Assembly: GCA_017513625.1 (NCBI GenBank)
Contig: JAFXEW010000129.1
Coordinates: forward strand, 1 to 36,351
Direction: 5' to 3'
Origin: Lachnospiraceae bacterium
GTDB taxonomy: Bacteria > Bacillota > Clostridia > Lachnospirales > Lachnospiraceae
Length of the DNA stretch: 36,351 bases
Numbering within the stretch: the first letter of the stretch is position 1; each line of letters begins with the position of its first letter. The position numbers and the translations under genes are program-made. Positions 22,709 through 32,400 of this stretch are shown here, piece after piece. Below the pieces are notes generated by a model. That model did not search any database, had not been told where the DNA came from, and worked only from the letters and a program-made list of their open reading frames with translations.

Positions 22709-24661
22709 ATGAATAAACAGGAACGGATTAAAGAATTGGTAGCTCTCTTACAGGAGGCTTCAAAAGCTTATTATGCTCAGGATGAGGAAATCATGAGCAA
22801 TTATGAATATGACAGATTATATGATGAACTGGTGCAGTTGGAAGAGGAGACAGGGTTTATAATGGCAAACAGTCCTACGGTACAGGTGGGATATGAAGCA
22901 GTGGATGAATTGCCCAAGGAGCGTCATGAAAGCCCCATGTTGTCCCTGGGTAAGACTAAAAGCCGAGAGGAATTGCAGGGCTGGTTAAACGGCATGAAAG
23001 GTATACTCAGCTGGAAACTGGACGGACTGACCATTGTACTTACGTATAAAGAGGGTCAGTTGTTTAAAGCGGTTACCAGAGGTAATGGTGAAATCGGTGA
23101 AGTAATTACCAATAATGCCAGGACATTTAAGAATCTTCCCATGCAGATCAGTTATAAAGGTGAACTGACTCTTCGTGGAGAAGCGGTGATTTCTTATTCG
23201 GATTTTGATAAAATCAACAGGGAGATACCTGATGAAGAACAGAAGTATAAAAATCCCAGAAATCTTTGCAGTGGTTCCGTAAGACAGTTTAATAATGAGA
23301 TAACGGCAAAAAGAAATGTATGTTTTTATGCTTTTCAGCTGGTAAAGGCGGGAGAGGATGCAACGCATGCCACAGTATCCGGGCAAATGGATTTTATGAA
23401 GGAACAGGGTTTTGCGGTGGTAGAGCATTATGCGGTAACGCCTGAAGATATTTTGGATAGGATATCCTTTTTCGAGGAAAAGATACAGGAATATGATATC
23501 CCCTCCGACGGCCTGGTGCTGACTTTTGATAACATTGCTTATGGACGCTCATTAGGGCGGACAGCCAAGTTCCCCAGACATTCCATTGCTTTTAAATGGG
23601 CGGATGAAATCCGGGAGACCATATTGAAGGGGATTGAGTGGAGTGCAAGCCGTACGGGACTGATTAATCCTGTGGCTATTTTTGAACCGGTGGAGCTGGA
23701 GGGGACTACCGTCAGCAGGGCTTCCGTGCATAATATCAGTATTTTAAAGGGGTTAAAGCTTGGAATCGGTGATAAAATCACCGTATATAAGGCTAATATG
23801 ATTATTCCTCAGATTGCTGATAATCTGACCTGTAGTGACAATGTGGAGATTCCCTGTGTATGCCCGGTTTGCGGCGGTGCCACCAGAATAAACCGGATAA
23901 ATGAAGTGCAATCCCTTTATTGTACCAATGAAGCCTGTGCTGCTAAGAAAATCAAGGCGTTTACACTTTTTGTAAGCAGGGATGCAATGAATATGGACGG
24001 TTTGTCCGAAGCTACCTTGGAAAAGTTTATCGAAAGAGGTTTTATAAGAGAGTTTACGGATATATATCACCTGGACAGATATAAGGATGAAATCGTTGCA
24101 ATGGAAGGTTTTGGGGAGAAATCCTATACAAATCTTACGGATAGTATTAATGAATCCAGAAAAACCACGCTTCACAGGTTGATTTACGCCCTGGGAATTG
24201 CTAATATAGGTGTTGCAACAGCAAAGATAATCTGCCGTTATTTTGAAGATAATATGGATAGGATTCAAAATGCAACGGTGGAAGAACTCGGTGAAATAGA
24301 AGGGATCGGTGAAGTAATTGCCGGCGCTTTTACGGAGTATATGCAAGATGAGGGTAATCGTAGCAGGATTGAGGAATTGTTACAGGAGCTGGAGATAGAA
24401 AGTTCTGCAGTATCCGAATCCCAGGACCTGGCAGGACTGAGTTTTGTGGTTACGGGAAGTTTGAATCATTTTGAAAATAGGGGATTGCTTAAAGAAATCA
24501 TTGAAAACAGAGGCGGTAAGGTAACCGGCTCTGTAACAGGCAAAACCACCTGTTTGATTAACAATGATAATACTTCCGGTTCTTCTAAGAATAAAAAGGC
24601 TAAAGAACTGGAGATTCCCATTCTTACAGAAGATGAATTTATGGAAAAGTATTTAAAGTAG
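22709..24661 (+). CDS. ligA: NAD-dependent DNA ligase LigA
   Basis: It seals nicks in replication and repair. The 650-residue length is near the family norm of about 670. In order: the Ia domain with YYAQDEEIMSNYEYDRLYDEL (residues about 21-41, binding NAD), the adenylation motif KLDG with Lys103, an OB domain, a four-cysteine zinc site (CPVC and CTNEAC, about 388-412), helix-hairpin-helix repeats (about 430-570) and a C-terminal BRCT domain (from about 573, LAGLSFVVTGSL). The context before Lys103 (ILSWKLDG) differs from the common PKxDG, and the length is a little short, so it may belong to a divergent clostridial branch or be a second ligase copy. Confidence 0.93.
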   Translation: MNKQERIKELVALLQEASKAYYAQDEEIMSNYEYDRLYDELVQLEEETGFIMANSPTVQVGYEAVDELPKERHESPMLSLGKTKSREELQGWLNGMKGILSWKLDGLTIVLTYKEGQLFKAVTRGNGEIGEVITNNARTFKNLPMQISYKGELTLRGEAVISYSDFDKINREIPDEEQKYKNPRNLCSGSVRQFNNEITAKRNVCFYAFQLVKAGEDATHATVSGQMDFMKEQGFAVVEHYAVTPEDILDRISFFEEKIQEYDIPSDGLVLTFDNIAYGRSLGRTAKFPRHSIAFKWADEIRETILKGIEWSASRTGLINPVAIFEPVELEGTTVSRASVHNISILKGLKLGIGDKITVYKANMIIPQIADNLTCSDNVEIPCVCPVCGGATRINRINEVQSLYCTNEACAAKKIKAFTLFVSRDAMNMDGLSEATLEKFIERGFIREFTDIYHLDRYKDEIVAMEGFGEKSYTNLTDSINESRKTTLHRLIYALGIANIGVATAKIICRYFEDNMDRIQNATVEELGEIEGIGEVIAGAFTEYMQDEGNRSRIEELLQELEIESSAVSESQDLAGLSFVVTGSLNHFENRGLLKEIIENRGGKVTGSVTGKTTCLINNDNTSGSSKNKKAKELEIPILTEDEFMEKYLK

Positions 24662-24677
24662 AAGGTGAGGAAGAAAA

Positions 24678-25583
24678 ATGCCTATAAAGATACAGAGTGA
24701 TTTGCCTGCTAAGGAGATACTCGAAAGAGAGAATATATTTGTCATGGACGAATACAGGGCTCTTCATCAGGATATACGTCCGTTGCAGGTATTGATACTG
24801 AACAACATGCCTTTAAAGCAGGACACGGAGCTACAGCTTTTGCGTGCGCTATCCAATACGCCGTTGCAGGTGGATGTAACGTTTATCCATGCCAAGACCC
24901 ATGTATCCCTGAATACGCCTATTAATCATTTGAATAAGTTTTATGCAACTTTTGATGATATTAAAGACCGTAAATTTGACGGACTCATCATTACCGGAGC
25001 GCCGGTGGAGGATATTTCCTTTGAGGAAGTAGACTACTGGGAAGAAATGTGTGAGATTATGGACTGGGCTGAGGACCATGTGACTTCAACCCTGCATATC
25101 TGCTGGGCTGCCCAGGCGGGATTTTACCACTATTACGGTATTAATAAGACCCAATTGCCCAGGAAGCTTTTCGGCATTTACGAGCATAAAGTGTCTAATC
25201 GTAAGATTCCTTTAGTCAGAGGTTTTGATGATATATTCCTGGCTCCCCACAGTCGTCATACGGAGACTTCATCAGAAGCAATACATAATTGTGAGGAACT
25301 GACTATACTGGCGGAGTCACCGGATGCGGGAGTATTTCTGGCAATTGCCCAGGAGGGTAAAAAGATATTTGTAACGGGGCATCCTGAGTATGACAGATAC
25401 ACTTTGAATAATGAGTATGTAAGAGATAAAAATAAAGGACTGGATATCCAGGTGCCTTATAATTATTTCCCCGGGGATAACCCGGAGGAAAAACCTTTGC
25501 TGCAGTGGAGATCCCACAGTAATAATCTCTACAGTAACTGGTTGAACTACTACGTATATCAGACAACTCCTTATGAGCTGTAA
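24678..25583 (+). CDS. metA: Homoserine O-acetyltransferase, MetA type
   Basis: It activates homoserine for methionine synthesis in the cytoplasm. The 301-residue length is typical of the MetA (glutamine-amidotransferase-like) family, which is unrelated to MetX. The catalytic Cys142 is in HICWAAQAG, and His235 and Glu237 are in TGHPEYD. The acyl-donor position is Glu111 (GAPVED). In characterised MetA proteins Glu here gives acetyl-CoA use and Gly gives succinyl-CoA use, so this is predicted to be an acetyltransferase despite the gene's usual name. GGTGAGGAAG precedes the ATG, 16 bases after ligA. No SAM or T-box leader is seen, so methionine control at this gene is not evident. Confidence 0.94.
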   Translation: MPIKIQSDLPAKEILERENIFVMDEYRALHQDIRPLQVLILNNMPLKQDTELQLLRALSNTPLQVDVTFIHAKTHVSLNTPINHLNKFYATFDDIKDRKFDGLIITGAPVEDISFEEVDYWEEMCEIMDWAEDHVTSTLHICWAAQAGFYHYYGINKTQLPRKLFGIYEHKVSNRKIPLVRGFDDIFLAPHSRHTETSSEAIHNCEELTILAESPDAGVFLAIAQEGKKIFVTGHPEYDRYTLNNEYVRDKNKGLDIQVPYNYFPGDNPEEKPLLQWRSHSNNLYSNWLNYYVYQTTPYEL

Positions 25584-25626
25584 ATAAACGGATAAAAACG
25601 AGAGATAACGGAAAGGTGGTACCATA

Positions 25627-27090
25627 ATGAATAAGAAACAGTTTGATGCCAGAAATCTATCCATGGTTATGGATTTTTATGAGATGACCATGAGTAATGG
25701 TTATTTTAATACAGGACGACCTGAGGACAGAGTTGCATTTGATGTATTTTACAGAAGAAATCCCGACGGTGGGGGTCTGGCTATTTTCTGTGGTCTGGAG
25801 CAGGTGGTTGAATATATTCAGAATCTGCATTTTGATGAAGAGGATATTGCATATTTAAGAGCGCAGAAATTGTTTACGGAGGACTTTTTGTCCTATCTGG
25901 CGAACTTTAAATTTACAGGTGATATTTATTCATTCCCCGAAGGAACGATTATGTATCCCAATGAGCCTATTTTGACGGTAATTGCCCCCTTAATAGACGC
26001 ACAGCTTATTGAAACGGCTATTTTACTTGAGATTAACCATCAGTCCCTGATTGCTACTAAGGCCAGAAGAATCGTAAAAGCTGCAGCAGGACGGGCTGTT
26101 ACAGACTTCGGTGCACGTCGTGCCCACAATATGGACGCGGCAGTATACGGAGCCAGAGCAGCATTTATCGGCGGCGCGGTGGGAACAGCAACGGTGCTGG
26201 CGGGGCAGATGTTTGATATCCCGGTCAGCGGTACCATGGCCCACAGCTGGGTAATGTATTTTGAGGATGAATTTACTGCATTTAAGAAATATGCGGAATC
26301 TTATCCCGATGCAACCGTACTATTGGTGGATACCTACGATGTATTAAAGAGCGGAATTCCCAATGCCATCCGTGTGGCAAAGGAAGTGCTGGAGCCCATG
26401 GGTAAGCGTCTGAAAGGTATCCGTATTGACAGCGGCGACCTGGCTTATTTATCTAAGGCCGTGCGCAAAATGCTTGATAAGGCCGGTCTGGAAGACTGTA
26501 AGATAATCGTGTCCAACAGTCTGGATGAATACACTATTACCTCTATTTTGAATCAGGGCGGCTGTATTGACAGCTTTGGTGTAGGCGAAAGATTGGTAAC
26601 TTCCAAGTCCGAGCCTGTATTCGGTGCGGTATATAAAATTGCGGCTGTAGAAGAAAACGGTAGATTTGAGCCCCGTATTAAAATATCCGAGAATGAGGAA
26701 AAAATTACCAATCCCGGTCTGAAAAAAGTGTATCGTGTATATGATGAAGAAAATAAGGCGGTTGCAGACCTGCTTGCTTTGTGGGATGAAGAGGTTGATT
26801 TCTCCAAACCCTACCGTTATGTTGACCCCAGAAAGCCTTGGAAAAACCGTCATTTTGAAAATTGCACCGTAAAGGAATTACAGATACCCATATTCATTGG
26901 CGGAAAATTGGTATATGATATGCCTACTACCCGTGAGATTGCGGCATATGTGAAAAAACAGCTGGCAGAAGAAATTTGGGAAGAGGAACAGCGTTTCGAG
27001 AATCCCCATGCACATTATATGGATATGACCCCTGATTTGTATGACATGAAGATGTCTATGCTTCATGAAAACAGAGAGGCCAACGCATAG
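25627..27090 (+). CDS. pncB: Nicotinate phosphoribosyltransferase
   Basis: It converts nicotinate and PRPP to nicotinate mononucleotide in NAD salvage, with ATP. The 487-residue length fits the Gram-positive PncB group. Recognisable parts are MVMDFYEMTMSNGYF at the front, GGGLAIFCGLEQV, TDFGARRAHN, the catalytic histidine in SGTMAHSWV, GIRIDSGDLAYLS and SNSLDE. Its product feeds the cofactor of the NAD-dependent ligase two genes upstream, which may be coincidence. GAAAGGTGG precedes the ATG. A strong terminator follows, ending the rnhA-rluF-ligA-metA-pncB run. Confidence 0.95.
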   Translation: MNKKQFDARNLSMVMDFYEMTMSNGYFNTGRPEDRVAFDVFYRRNPDGGGLAIFCGLEQVVEYIQNLHFDEEDIAYLRAQKLFTEDFLSYLANFKFTGDIYSFPEGTIMYPNEPILTVIAPLIDAQLIETAILLEINHQSLIATKARRIVKAAAGRAVTDFGARRAHNMDAAVYGARAAFIGGAVGTATVLAGQMFDIPVSGTMAHSWVMYFEDEFTAFKKYAESYPDATVLLVDTYDVLKSGIPNAIRVAKEVLEPMGKRLKGIRIDSGDLAYLSKAVRKMLDKAGLEDCKIIVSNSLDEYTITSILNQGGCIDSFGVGERLVTSKSEPVFGAVYKIAAVEENGRFEPRIKISENEEKITNPGLKKVYRVYDEENKAVADLLALWDEEVDFSKPYRYVDPRKPWKNRHFENCTVKELQIPIFIGGKLVYDMPTTREIAAYVKKQLAEEIWEEEQRFENPHAHYMDMTPDLYDMKMSMLHENREANA

Positions 27091-27112
27091 TTTCATACAT
27101 AGCATATAAGAT

Positions 27113-27149
27113 AAGGACGTTAGCAGAGAGAATCTGCTAACGTCCTTTT
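27113..27149 (+). terminator. Rho-independent terminator after pncB
   Basis: A perfect 15-bp stem (AAGGACGTTAGCAGA with its complement) around a GAGAA loop, followed by TTTT. Confidence 0.95.
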
Positions 27150-27154
27150 AGTTT

Positions 27155-27173
27155 CATTGAAATTGTATCAATG
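27155..27173 (+). promoter_or_regulatory. Candidate operator upstream of the ABC operon
   Basis: CATTGA, 7 bases, TCAATG: a dyad just 5' of the -35 box. Its position suits an activator or repressor, but the arms are short. Confidence 0.3.
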
Positions 27174-27178
27174 TACTA

Positions 27179-27207
27179 TTGACATAATACAGTAATGGTG
27201 GTAGAAT
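27179..27207 (+). promoter_or_regulatory. Sigma-A promoter of the ABC transporter operon
   Basis: A perfect TTGACA, a 17-base spacer, then TAGAAT, with the start expected about 25 bases before the ATP-binding gene. Confidence 0.85.
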
Positions 27208-27240
27208 GTGTTTTGTAAATCAAGCAAGGAGGAGCTGTAT

Positions 27241-28131
27241 ATGAAGTTAGAGCTTAAGAATATTGAGAAGAACTTCGGGGAGAAGCAAGTATTAAAGGGT
27301 GTATCATTGGTTGCGGAAGGAGGCAAAGCATTTGGACTTCTGGGTAGAAACGGTGCAGGTAAGACCACATCCATCCGTATTTTGATGAATGTATTTCCTG
27401 CAAATGCAGGAGAAGTGCTTTTGGATGGTAAGCCCATTGATTATAAAAAAATTCAGTTTGGATATTTGCCTGAAGAAAGAGGCCTGTATCCTAAAAAGAA
27501 AATCATAGACCAGCTGGTGTATCTGGCCCAGCTTAAGGGAATGAATGCAAAGGCTGCCGTAAAATCGGCAGATTACTGGCTTGAACGTTTGGGGATGACA
27601 GAATACAGAGACAAGCGTCTGGATACACTTTCCAAAGGAAATCAGCAGAAAATACAGCTGATTACTGCACTTACCCATGATCCTGAAATTGTTATCCTGG
27701 ATGAACCGTTTTCAGGTCTGGATCCTGTTAATGCAATGCTTTTGAAGGACGTGGTGAAGGAAGAAATCGGTAAGGGTAAAATCGTTTTATTCTCCAGTCA
27801 CCAGATGAATTATATAGAAGAGTTCTGTGACAGTATTGCAATTATTAATAACGGAGAAGTTACCCTAACAGGTGAGTTAAATGATATTAAAAGAGCTTAT
27901 CCCCGTAACCGTCTGGTGGTACGTTCCCTGCAAAAAGAGGTTATTATGGAGGAATTGGGAGCATGCTGCAGTGAGGGAGAAGGCGATGTGGTAATCGTTA
28001 CCCTTGAAAATCCGGAAGATAAGGCGGCTATGATGAAGCGGCTGGTTGAAAAGTTTGATGTGGATGAAGTAAAGGTAATGGAACCCACCTTGAATGATAT
28101 CTTTGTAGAATATGCAGGCAGACAGGTTTAG
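27241..28131 (+). CDS. natA: ABC transporter ATP-binding protein, NatA-like
   Basis: The 296-residue ATPase of an ABC-2 type exporter. The start at 27241 follows AAGGAGGAG; the longer frame from 27208 overlaps the promoter region. Walker A is LLGRNGAGKTT (about 35-45), the signature is LSKGNQQKI, Walker B is VILDEPFSGLDP and the switch histidine is in SSHQ. A C-terminal extension of about 80 residues (DUF4162-like, ending in PTLNDIFVEYAG) is typical of the Na+ extruding/drug/antibiotic group. It pairs with the permease 13 bases downstream. The NatA name is by resemblance; the substrate is unproven. Confidence 0.92.
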   Translation: MKLELKNIEKNFGEKQVLKGVSLVAEGGKAFGLLGRNGAGKTTSIRILMNVFPANAGEVLLDGKPIDYKKIQFGYLPEERGLYPKKKIIDQLVYLAQLKGMNAKAAVKSADYWLERLGMTEYRDKRLDTLSKGNQQKIQLITALTHDPEIVILDEPFSGLDPVNAMLLKDVVKEEIGKGKIVLFSSHQMNYIEEFCDSIAIINNGEVTLTGELNDIKRAYPRNRLVVRSLQKEVIMEELGACCSEGEGDVVIVTLENPEDKAAMMKRLVEKFDVDEVKVMEPTLNDIFVEYAGRQV

Positions 28132-28144
28132 GAGGCATGAGCAG

Positions 28145-29386
28145 ATGAAGCAGTTATGGACAATATTTAAATTTGAGTTAAAGAGTTATCTTGCGAATAA
28201 AATATTTATCGGTGTGACACTGGCGGTTGTTATTTTGACTGCGATTGTAATGTTTTTTCCACGCGTGGAAGAAATGGTGGAAAATATAAAAGGGGAAGAA
28301 GTGACGGAAGAAAAAGAGGATGATGAAAAGGCCGTAATGTTGATTGCCGGTGCACAGGGGGAACTGGTTTATGAAGCTTTTGCAGCAGCATTCAATGATT
28401 ATGAAGTAAAGGTGACTACAGATACATTGGATGATATTAAGAAACAAATCACATCCAAGGAAGCTGAGTGTGCATTTGTAATTGATGATATTACCCAATA
28501 TACCTATTATGTAAATAATAAAGCTTTGGCTGACCACAATACCGTAGTGGCAAGTGAAGTTTTACAGATGGTATATCGTATGAGTGCACTTATGAACAGC
28601 GGATTGTCTGCAGAGGAAGCAGAAGAGGTAATGACTTTTAATGTGGAATATGAGACAGAGACACTCGGTGTGGATCAGGCACAGAATTTCTTTTACACTT
28701 ATATCATGATTTTTGCACTGTATATGGTTATTGTACTGTATGGTCAGTTAGTTGCAACTAATGTGGCATCTGAAAAGAGCTCCCGTGCGATGGAGGTGCT
28801 TGTAACAAGTGCTAAGCCTACCAGCATGATGTTTGGTAAGGTCCTTGCATCCTGTACCGCAGGATTTTTGCAGCTGGCAGTTGTATTTGGTTTTGCGTTC
28901 TTTAGTTTTAATCTGAATAAAAGCTACTGGGATGAGATGGGTACTATCAGTGCATTCTTTGATGTGCCTGCGTCCCTGTTGGTATATATGTTGGTATTCT
29001 TTGTACTTGGATTTTTGATTTATGCATTTATGTTTGCAGCAATCAGTTCTACCGCATCTAAGGTTGAAGATATTAATACGTCTACAATGCCGATTACTTT
29101 AATGTTTGTAGTTGCATTCTTGGTGGTATTCTATGGTTTCAACAATGTAGACGGTATGTTGATGAAAGTGGTTTCCTATATTCCGTTTACTTCACCTATG
29201 GCAATGTTTACCCGTATTGCCATGAGTGAGGTGGCATGGTACGAGATAACCATTTCTATTGCCATACTGGTGGGTTCTGTTATCGGTATCGGTGTATTGG
29301 CTGCAAAGATATATCGTATGGGTGTACTCCTTTACGGTACACAGCCTAAACTGGGTGAAATACTGAAGGCAGTGAAAAAAGCATAA
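28145..29386 (+). CDS. natB: ABC-2 type permease, NatB-like
   Basis: A 413-residue integral membrane partner of the upstream ATPase. The start at 28145 follows GGAGG; the longer frame starts inside natA. One membrane helix lies near the N-terminus (IFIGVTLAVVILTAIVMFF). A loop of about 150 residues follows, which should be outside the membrane (acidic, EVTEEKEDDEKA, then AECAFVIDDITQY). Five more helices fill the C-terminal half, with SSRAMEVLVTSAKPTSMMFGK as the typical cytoplasmic coupling segment. This layout is that of ABC-2 family permeases such as NatB and YhaP. The probable function is export of ions or toxic compounds; the substrate is not known. Confidence 0.9.
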   Translation: MKQLWTIFKFELKSYLANKIFIGVTLAVVILTAIVMFFPRVEEMVENIKGEEVTEEKEDDEKAVMLIAGAQGELVYEAFAAAFNDYEVKVTTDTLDDIKKQITSKEAECAFVIDDITQYTYYVNNKALADHNTVVASEVLQMVYRMSALMNSGLSAEEAEEVMTFNVEYETETLGVDQAQNFFYTYIMIFALYMVIVLYGQLVATNVASEKSSRAMEVLVTSAKPTSMMFGKVLASCTAGFLQLAVVFGFAFFSFNLNKSYWDEMGTISAFFDVPASLLVYMLVFFVLGFLIYAFMFAAISSTASKVEDINTSTMPITLMFVVAFLVVFYGFNNVDGMLMKVVSYIPFTSPMAMFTRIAMSEVAWYEITISIAILVGSVIGIGVLAAKIYRMGVLLYGTQPKLGEILKAVKKA

Positions 29387-29404
29387 TGAAACTAAATAGT
29401 AATA

Positions 29405-29440
29405 AAATAATGCGCAGGCAGAATTGCCTGCGCATTATTT
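29405..29440 (+). terminator. Bidirectional terminator between convergent genes
   Basis: A perfect 16-bp stem (AAATAATGCGCAGGCA with its complement) around a GAAT loop. A and T runs lie at both outer ends, so it can serve natB on the forward strand and the activase gene on the reverse strand. Confidence 0.9.
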
Positions 29441-29450
29441 GGGTATAATC

Positions 29451-32400
29451 TTAATCTTCTTTGATATTTTTATGTGCTGTGGACAGCATCAGTTTGATAC
29501 GGTTCAGCTGATTAACCTCACTTGCACCCGGGTCATAATCAATGGCTACGATGTTCGACTCGGGATAAGCCTTACGAAGGGCCTTGATAACACCTTTACC
29601 TACTACATGGTTGGGCAGGCAGGCGAAGGGCTGTGTACATACAATGTTAGGAACATTGTCATGAATCAGTTCCACCATTTCTCCGGTTAGGAACCATCCC
29701 TCACCGGTCTGGTTGCCAATGGATACAATAGGCTCTGCAAAGGATACGATTTCCTTGATAGGGGTGGGCGGTGTAAAGTGCTTGCTCTTTTTGTATGTTT
29801 TCACAGCGGCGCCTCTTACCACATTTTCAAGTGCCCAGATACCAAGTGCACAGGTGCGAGCGGCTTTTTTACTGGTGCCCAGATGTTTTGCCTTGTATAT
29901 CTGGTTCTGGAAACAATAGAGCAGGAAATCCAGCAGATCGGGCACAACAGCTTCGGCACCTTCTGCCTCCAACAGTTCAACCAGATGATTGTTACCGGCA
30001 GGAGAGAATTTAACCAATATTTCACCTACAATTCCTACACGGGGTTTTTTGATATCCAGCAGAGGAATACGGTCAAAGTCCTCTATAATCCTTCTGCAAA
30101 GTCCGTTAAACTTTAAAAGATTTACATGCTTTGCAGATACAAAATCCTGTACCACCTTCAGCCATTTCTGATGTACTGCATCTACAGAACCGGGTGTGGC
30201 TTCATAGGGGCGCATGCGGTATACACAGCGCATGAAGATATCACCGAATACAGCACCTACCGCAGCACGAAGCAGGAGATTTAAGTCAATCTTAAAGCCG
30301 GGATTGGTTTCTATACCGCCCAGATTCAGGGAAATAACAGGAATCTGTTCCATGCCGGCTTTTTTCAGTGCTCGTCTGATAAATCCTACATAATTGGTTG
30401 CACGGCATCCGCCGCCGGTCTGAGTCATAATGACTGCCACTTTATTTAAATCATATTTGCCTGATAAGAGCGCATCCATAATCTGGCCCACAACCAGAAG
30501 GGAAGGATAGCAGGCATCATTATTCACATATTTTAATCCTACGTCCACAGAGTTCTTATTATCGTTATTTAACACCTCAAAGTGATATCCGCAGGCTTTA
30601 AAGGCCGGTTCGATAATGTCAAAATGAATGGGTGACATCTGAGGACAGAGGATGGTGTAATCCTTGCGCATTTCTTCGGTGAAAATCACACGTTCATTGG
30701 CGCTGGAATTAATGTTGCGTTTCTGTTTCAGCTTCTGTTTTACCTTGATGGCAGCCAGAAGGGAGCGGATTCGGATGCGTGCGGCACCCAGATTGTTTAC
30801 TTCATCAATCTTCAGGCAGGTATAAATCTTGCCTGAGCCGGTAAGGATATCGCTTACCTGATCGGTGGTTACCGCATCCAAACCGCAACCAAAGGAATTC
30901 AGCTGTACCAAATCCAGGTCCTCACGGGTCTTTACATAGCTTGCAGCACAGTAGAGTCTGGAATGATACATCCACTGGTCGGATACAATCAGGGGGCGCT
31001 CAGGTTTGGATAAGTGGGAAACACTGTCCTCGGTAAGTACTGCAATGCCGTAAGAAGTTATCATCTCGGGAATTCCGTGATTAATTTCAGGGTCTATGTG
31101 ATAAGGACGACCGGCAAGCACGATGCCGCGTGTGCCGGTTTCTTCTATATATTTCAGGATTTCTTCGCCCTTTTTCTGAATGTCATTATGGGCGGAAAGT
31201 AATTCTGTCCATGCGTTGCGGCAGGCTCTTTTTACAAGAGAAGCAGAGTGTTCACTAAATTCTTTTACCAGAGCCTCCGTTACGGTATCTAAGTCCTTAA
31301 AGGACATGAAAGGATTGCGTAAATGTACCTGACCGCTGGTTATTTCTTCCACATTGTTTTTGATATTCTCGGAATAGGAAGTAACAATGGGACAGTTGTA
31401 GTGATTGTTAGCATTCTCTACTTCGTTACGTTCGTAGAATAATGCAGGGTAGAAAATATTGGTAATCCCTTCTTTAATCAGCCATGCAACGTGTCCGTGG
31501 GCCAGCTTGGCAGGATAACATTCGGATTCGCTGGGGATGGATTCGATACCCATTTCATAAATCTTACGGTTGGATACGGGAGATAAGACTACCCGGTAAC
31601 CAAGCTCTGTAAAGAATGTGTGCCAGAAAGGATAGTTTTCATAAATATTTAGTACACGGGGAATGCCGATGGTGCCGTTAGGCGCTTTTTCTTCCGCTAA
31701 CGAAGGATAGTCAAGCATTCTGTGTAATTTGTAATCAAACATATTGGGAACATTGGCTGCGTTTTTCTGACCGCCCACACCTTTTTCACAACGGTTTCCG
31801 GAGATGAATTTACGTCCGCCGGAAAAATGATTAATGGTGAGACGGCAGTTGTTGGTACAGCCTCTGCACTTTGCCATGCTGGTTTCAAACTGCAGGGAGC
31901 AAAGCTGGTCGGGAGGCAGAAGTGTGGTCTGATAACCTTCTTCATAGCGTTCTCTTGCAATCAGTGCACAACCAAAAGCGCCCATGATACCTGCGATATC
32001 GGGACGTACGGCTTCACAGCCGGCAATCTTCTCAAAGCTCCGAAGTACGGCATCATTGTAGAAGGTTCCACCCTGTACAACAATATTTTGGCCCAGTTCG
32101 GAAGCATCGGATACTTTGATAACCTTAAATAAAGCATTTTTAATAACGGAATAAGCCAGGCCTGCGGAAATGTCAGCTACACTGGCACCTTCCTTCTGGG
32201 CCTGCTTTACCTTGGAATTCATAAATACGGTACAACGGGTACCTAAATCGATAGGGTGCTCTGCGTAAAGAGCCTCTGCCGCAAAATCCTGAACACTGTA
32301 ATTCAGGGACTTTGCAAAGGTTTCGATAAAGGAACCGCAACCGGAGGAGCATGCTTCATTTAAAAGTACACTGTCTACGGTTTTGTTTTTTATCTTGATG

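Noticed and set aside
29424..29690. Forward-strand frame of 88 codons in the end of the activase gene
   Set aside because: It lies antisense to well-conserved C-terminal coding sequence and has no ribosome-binding site or family pattern.
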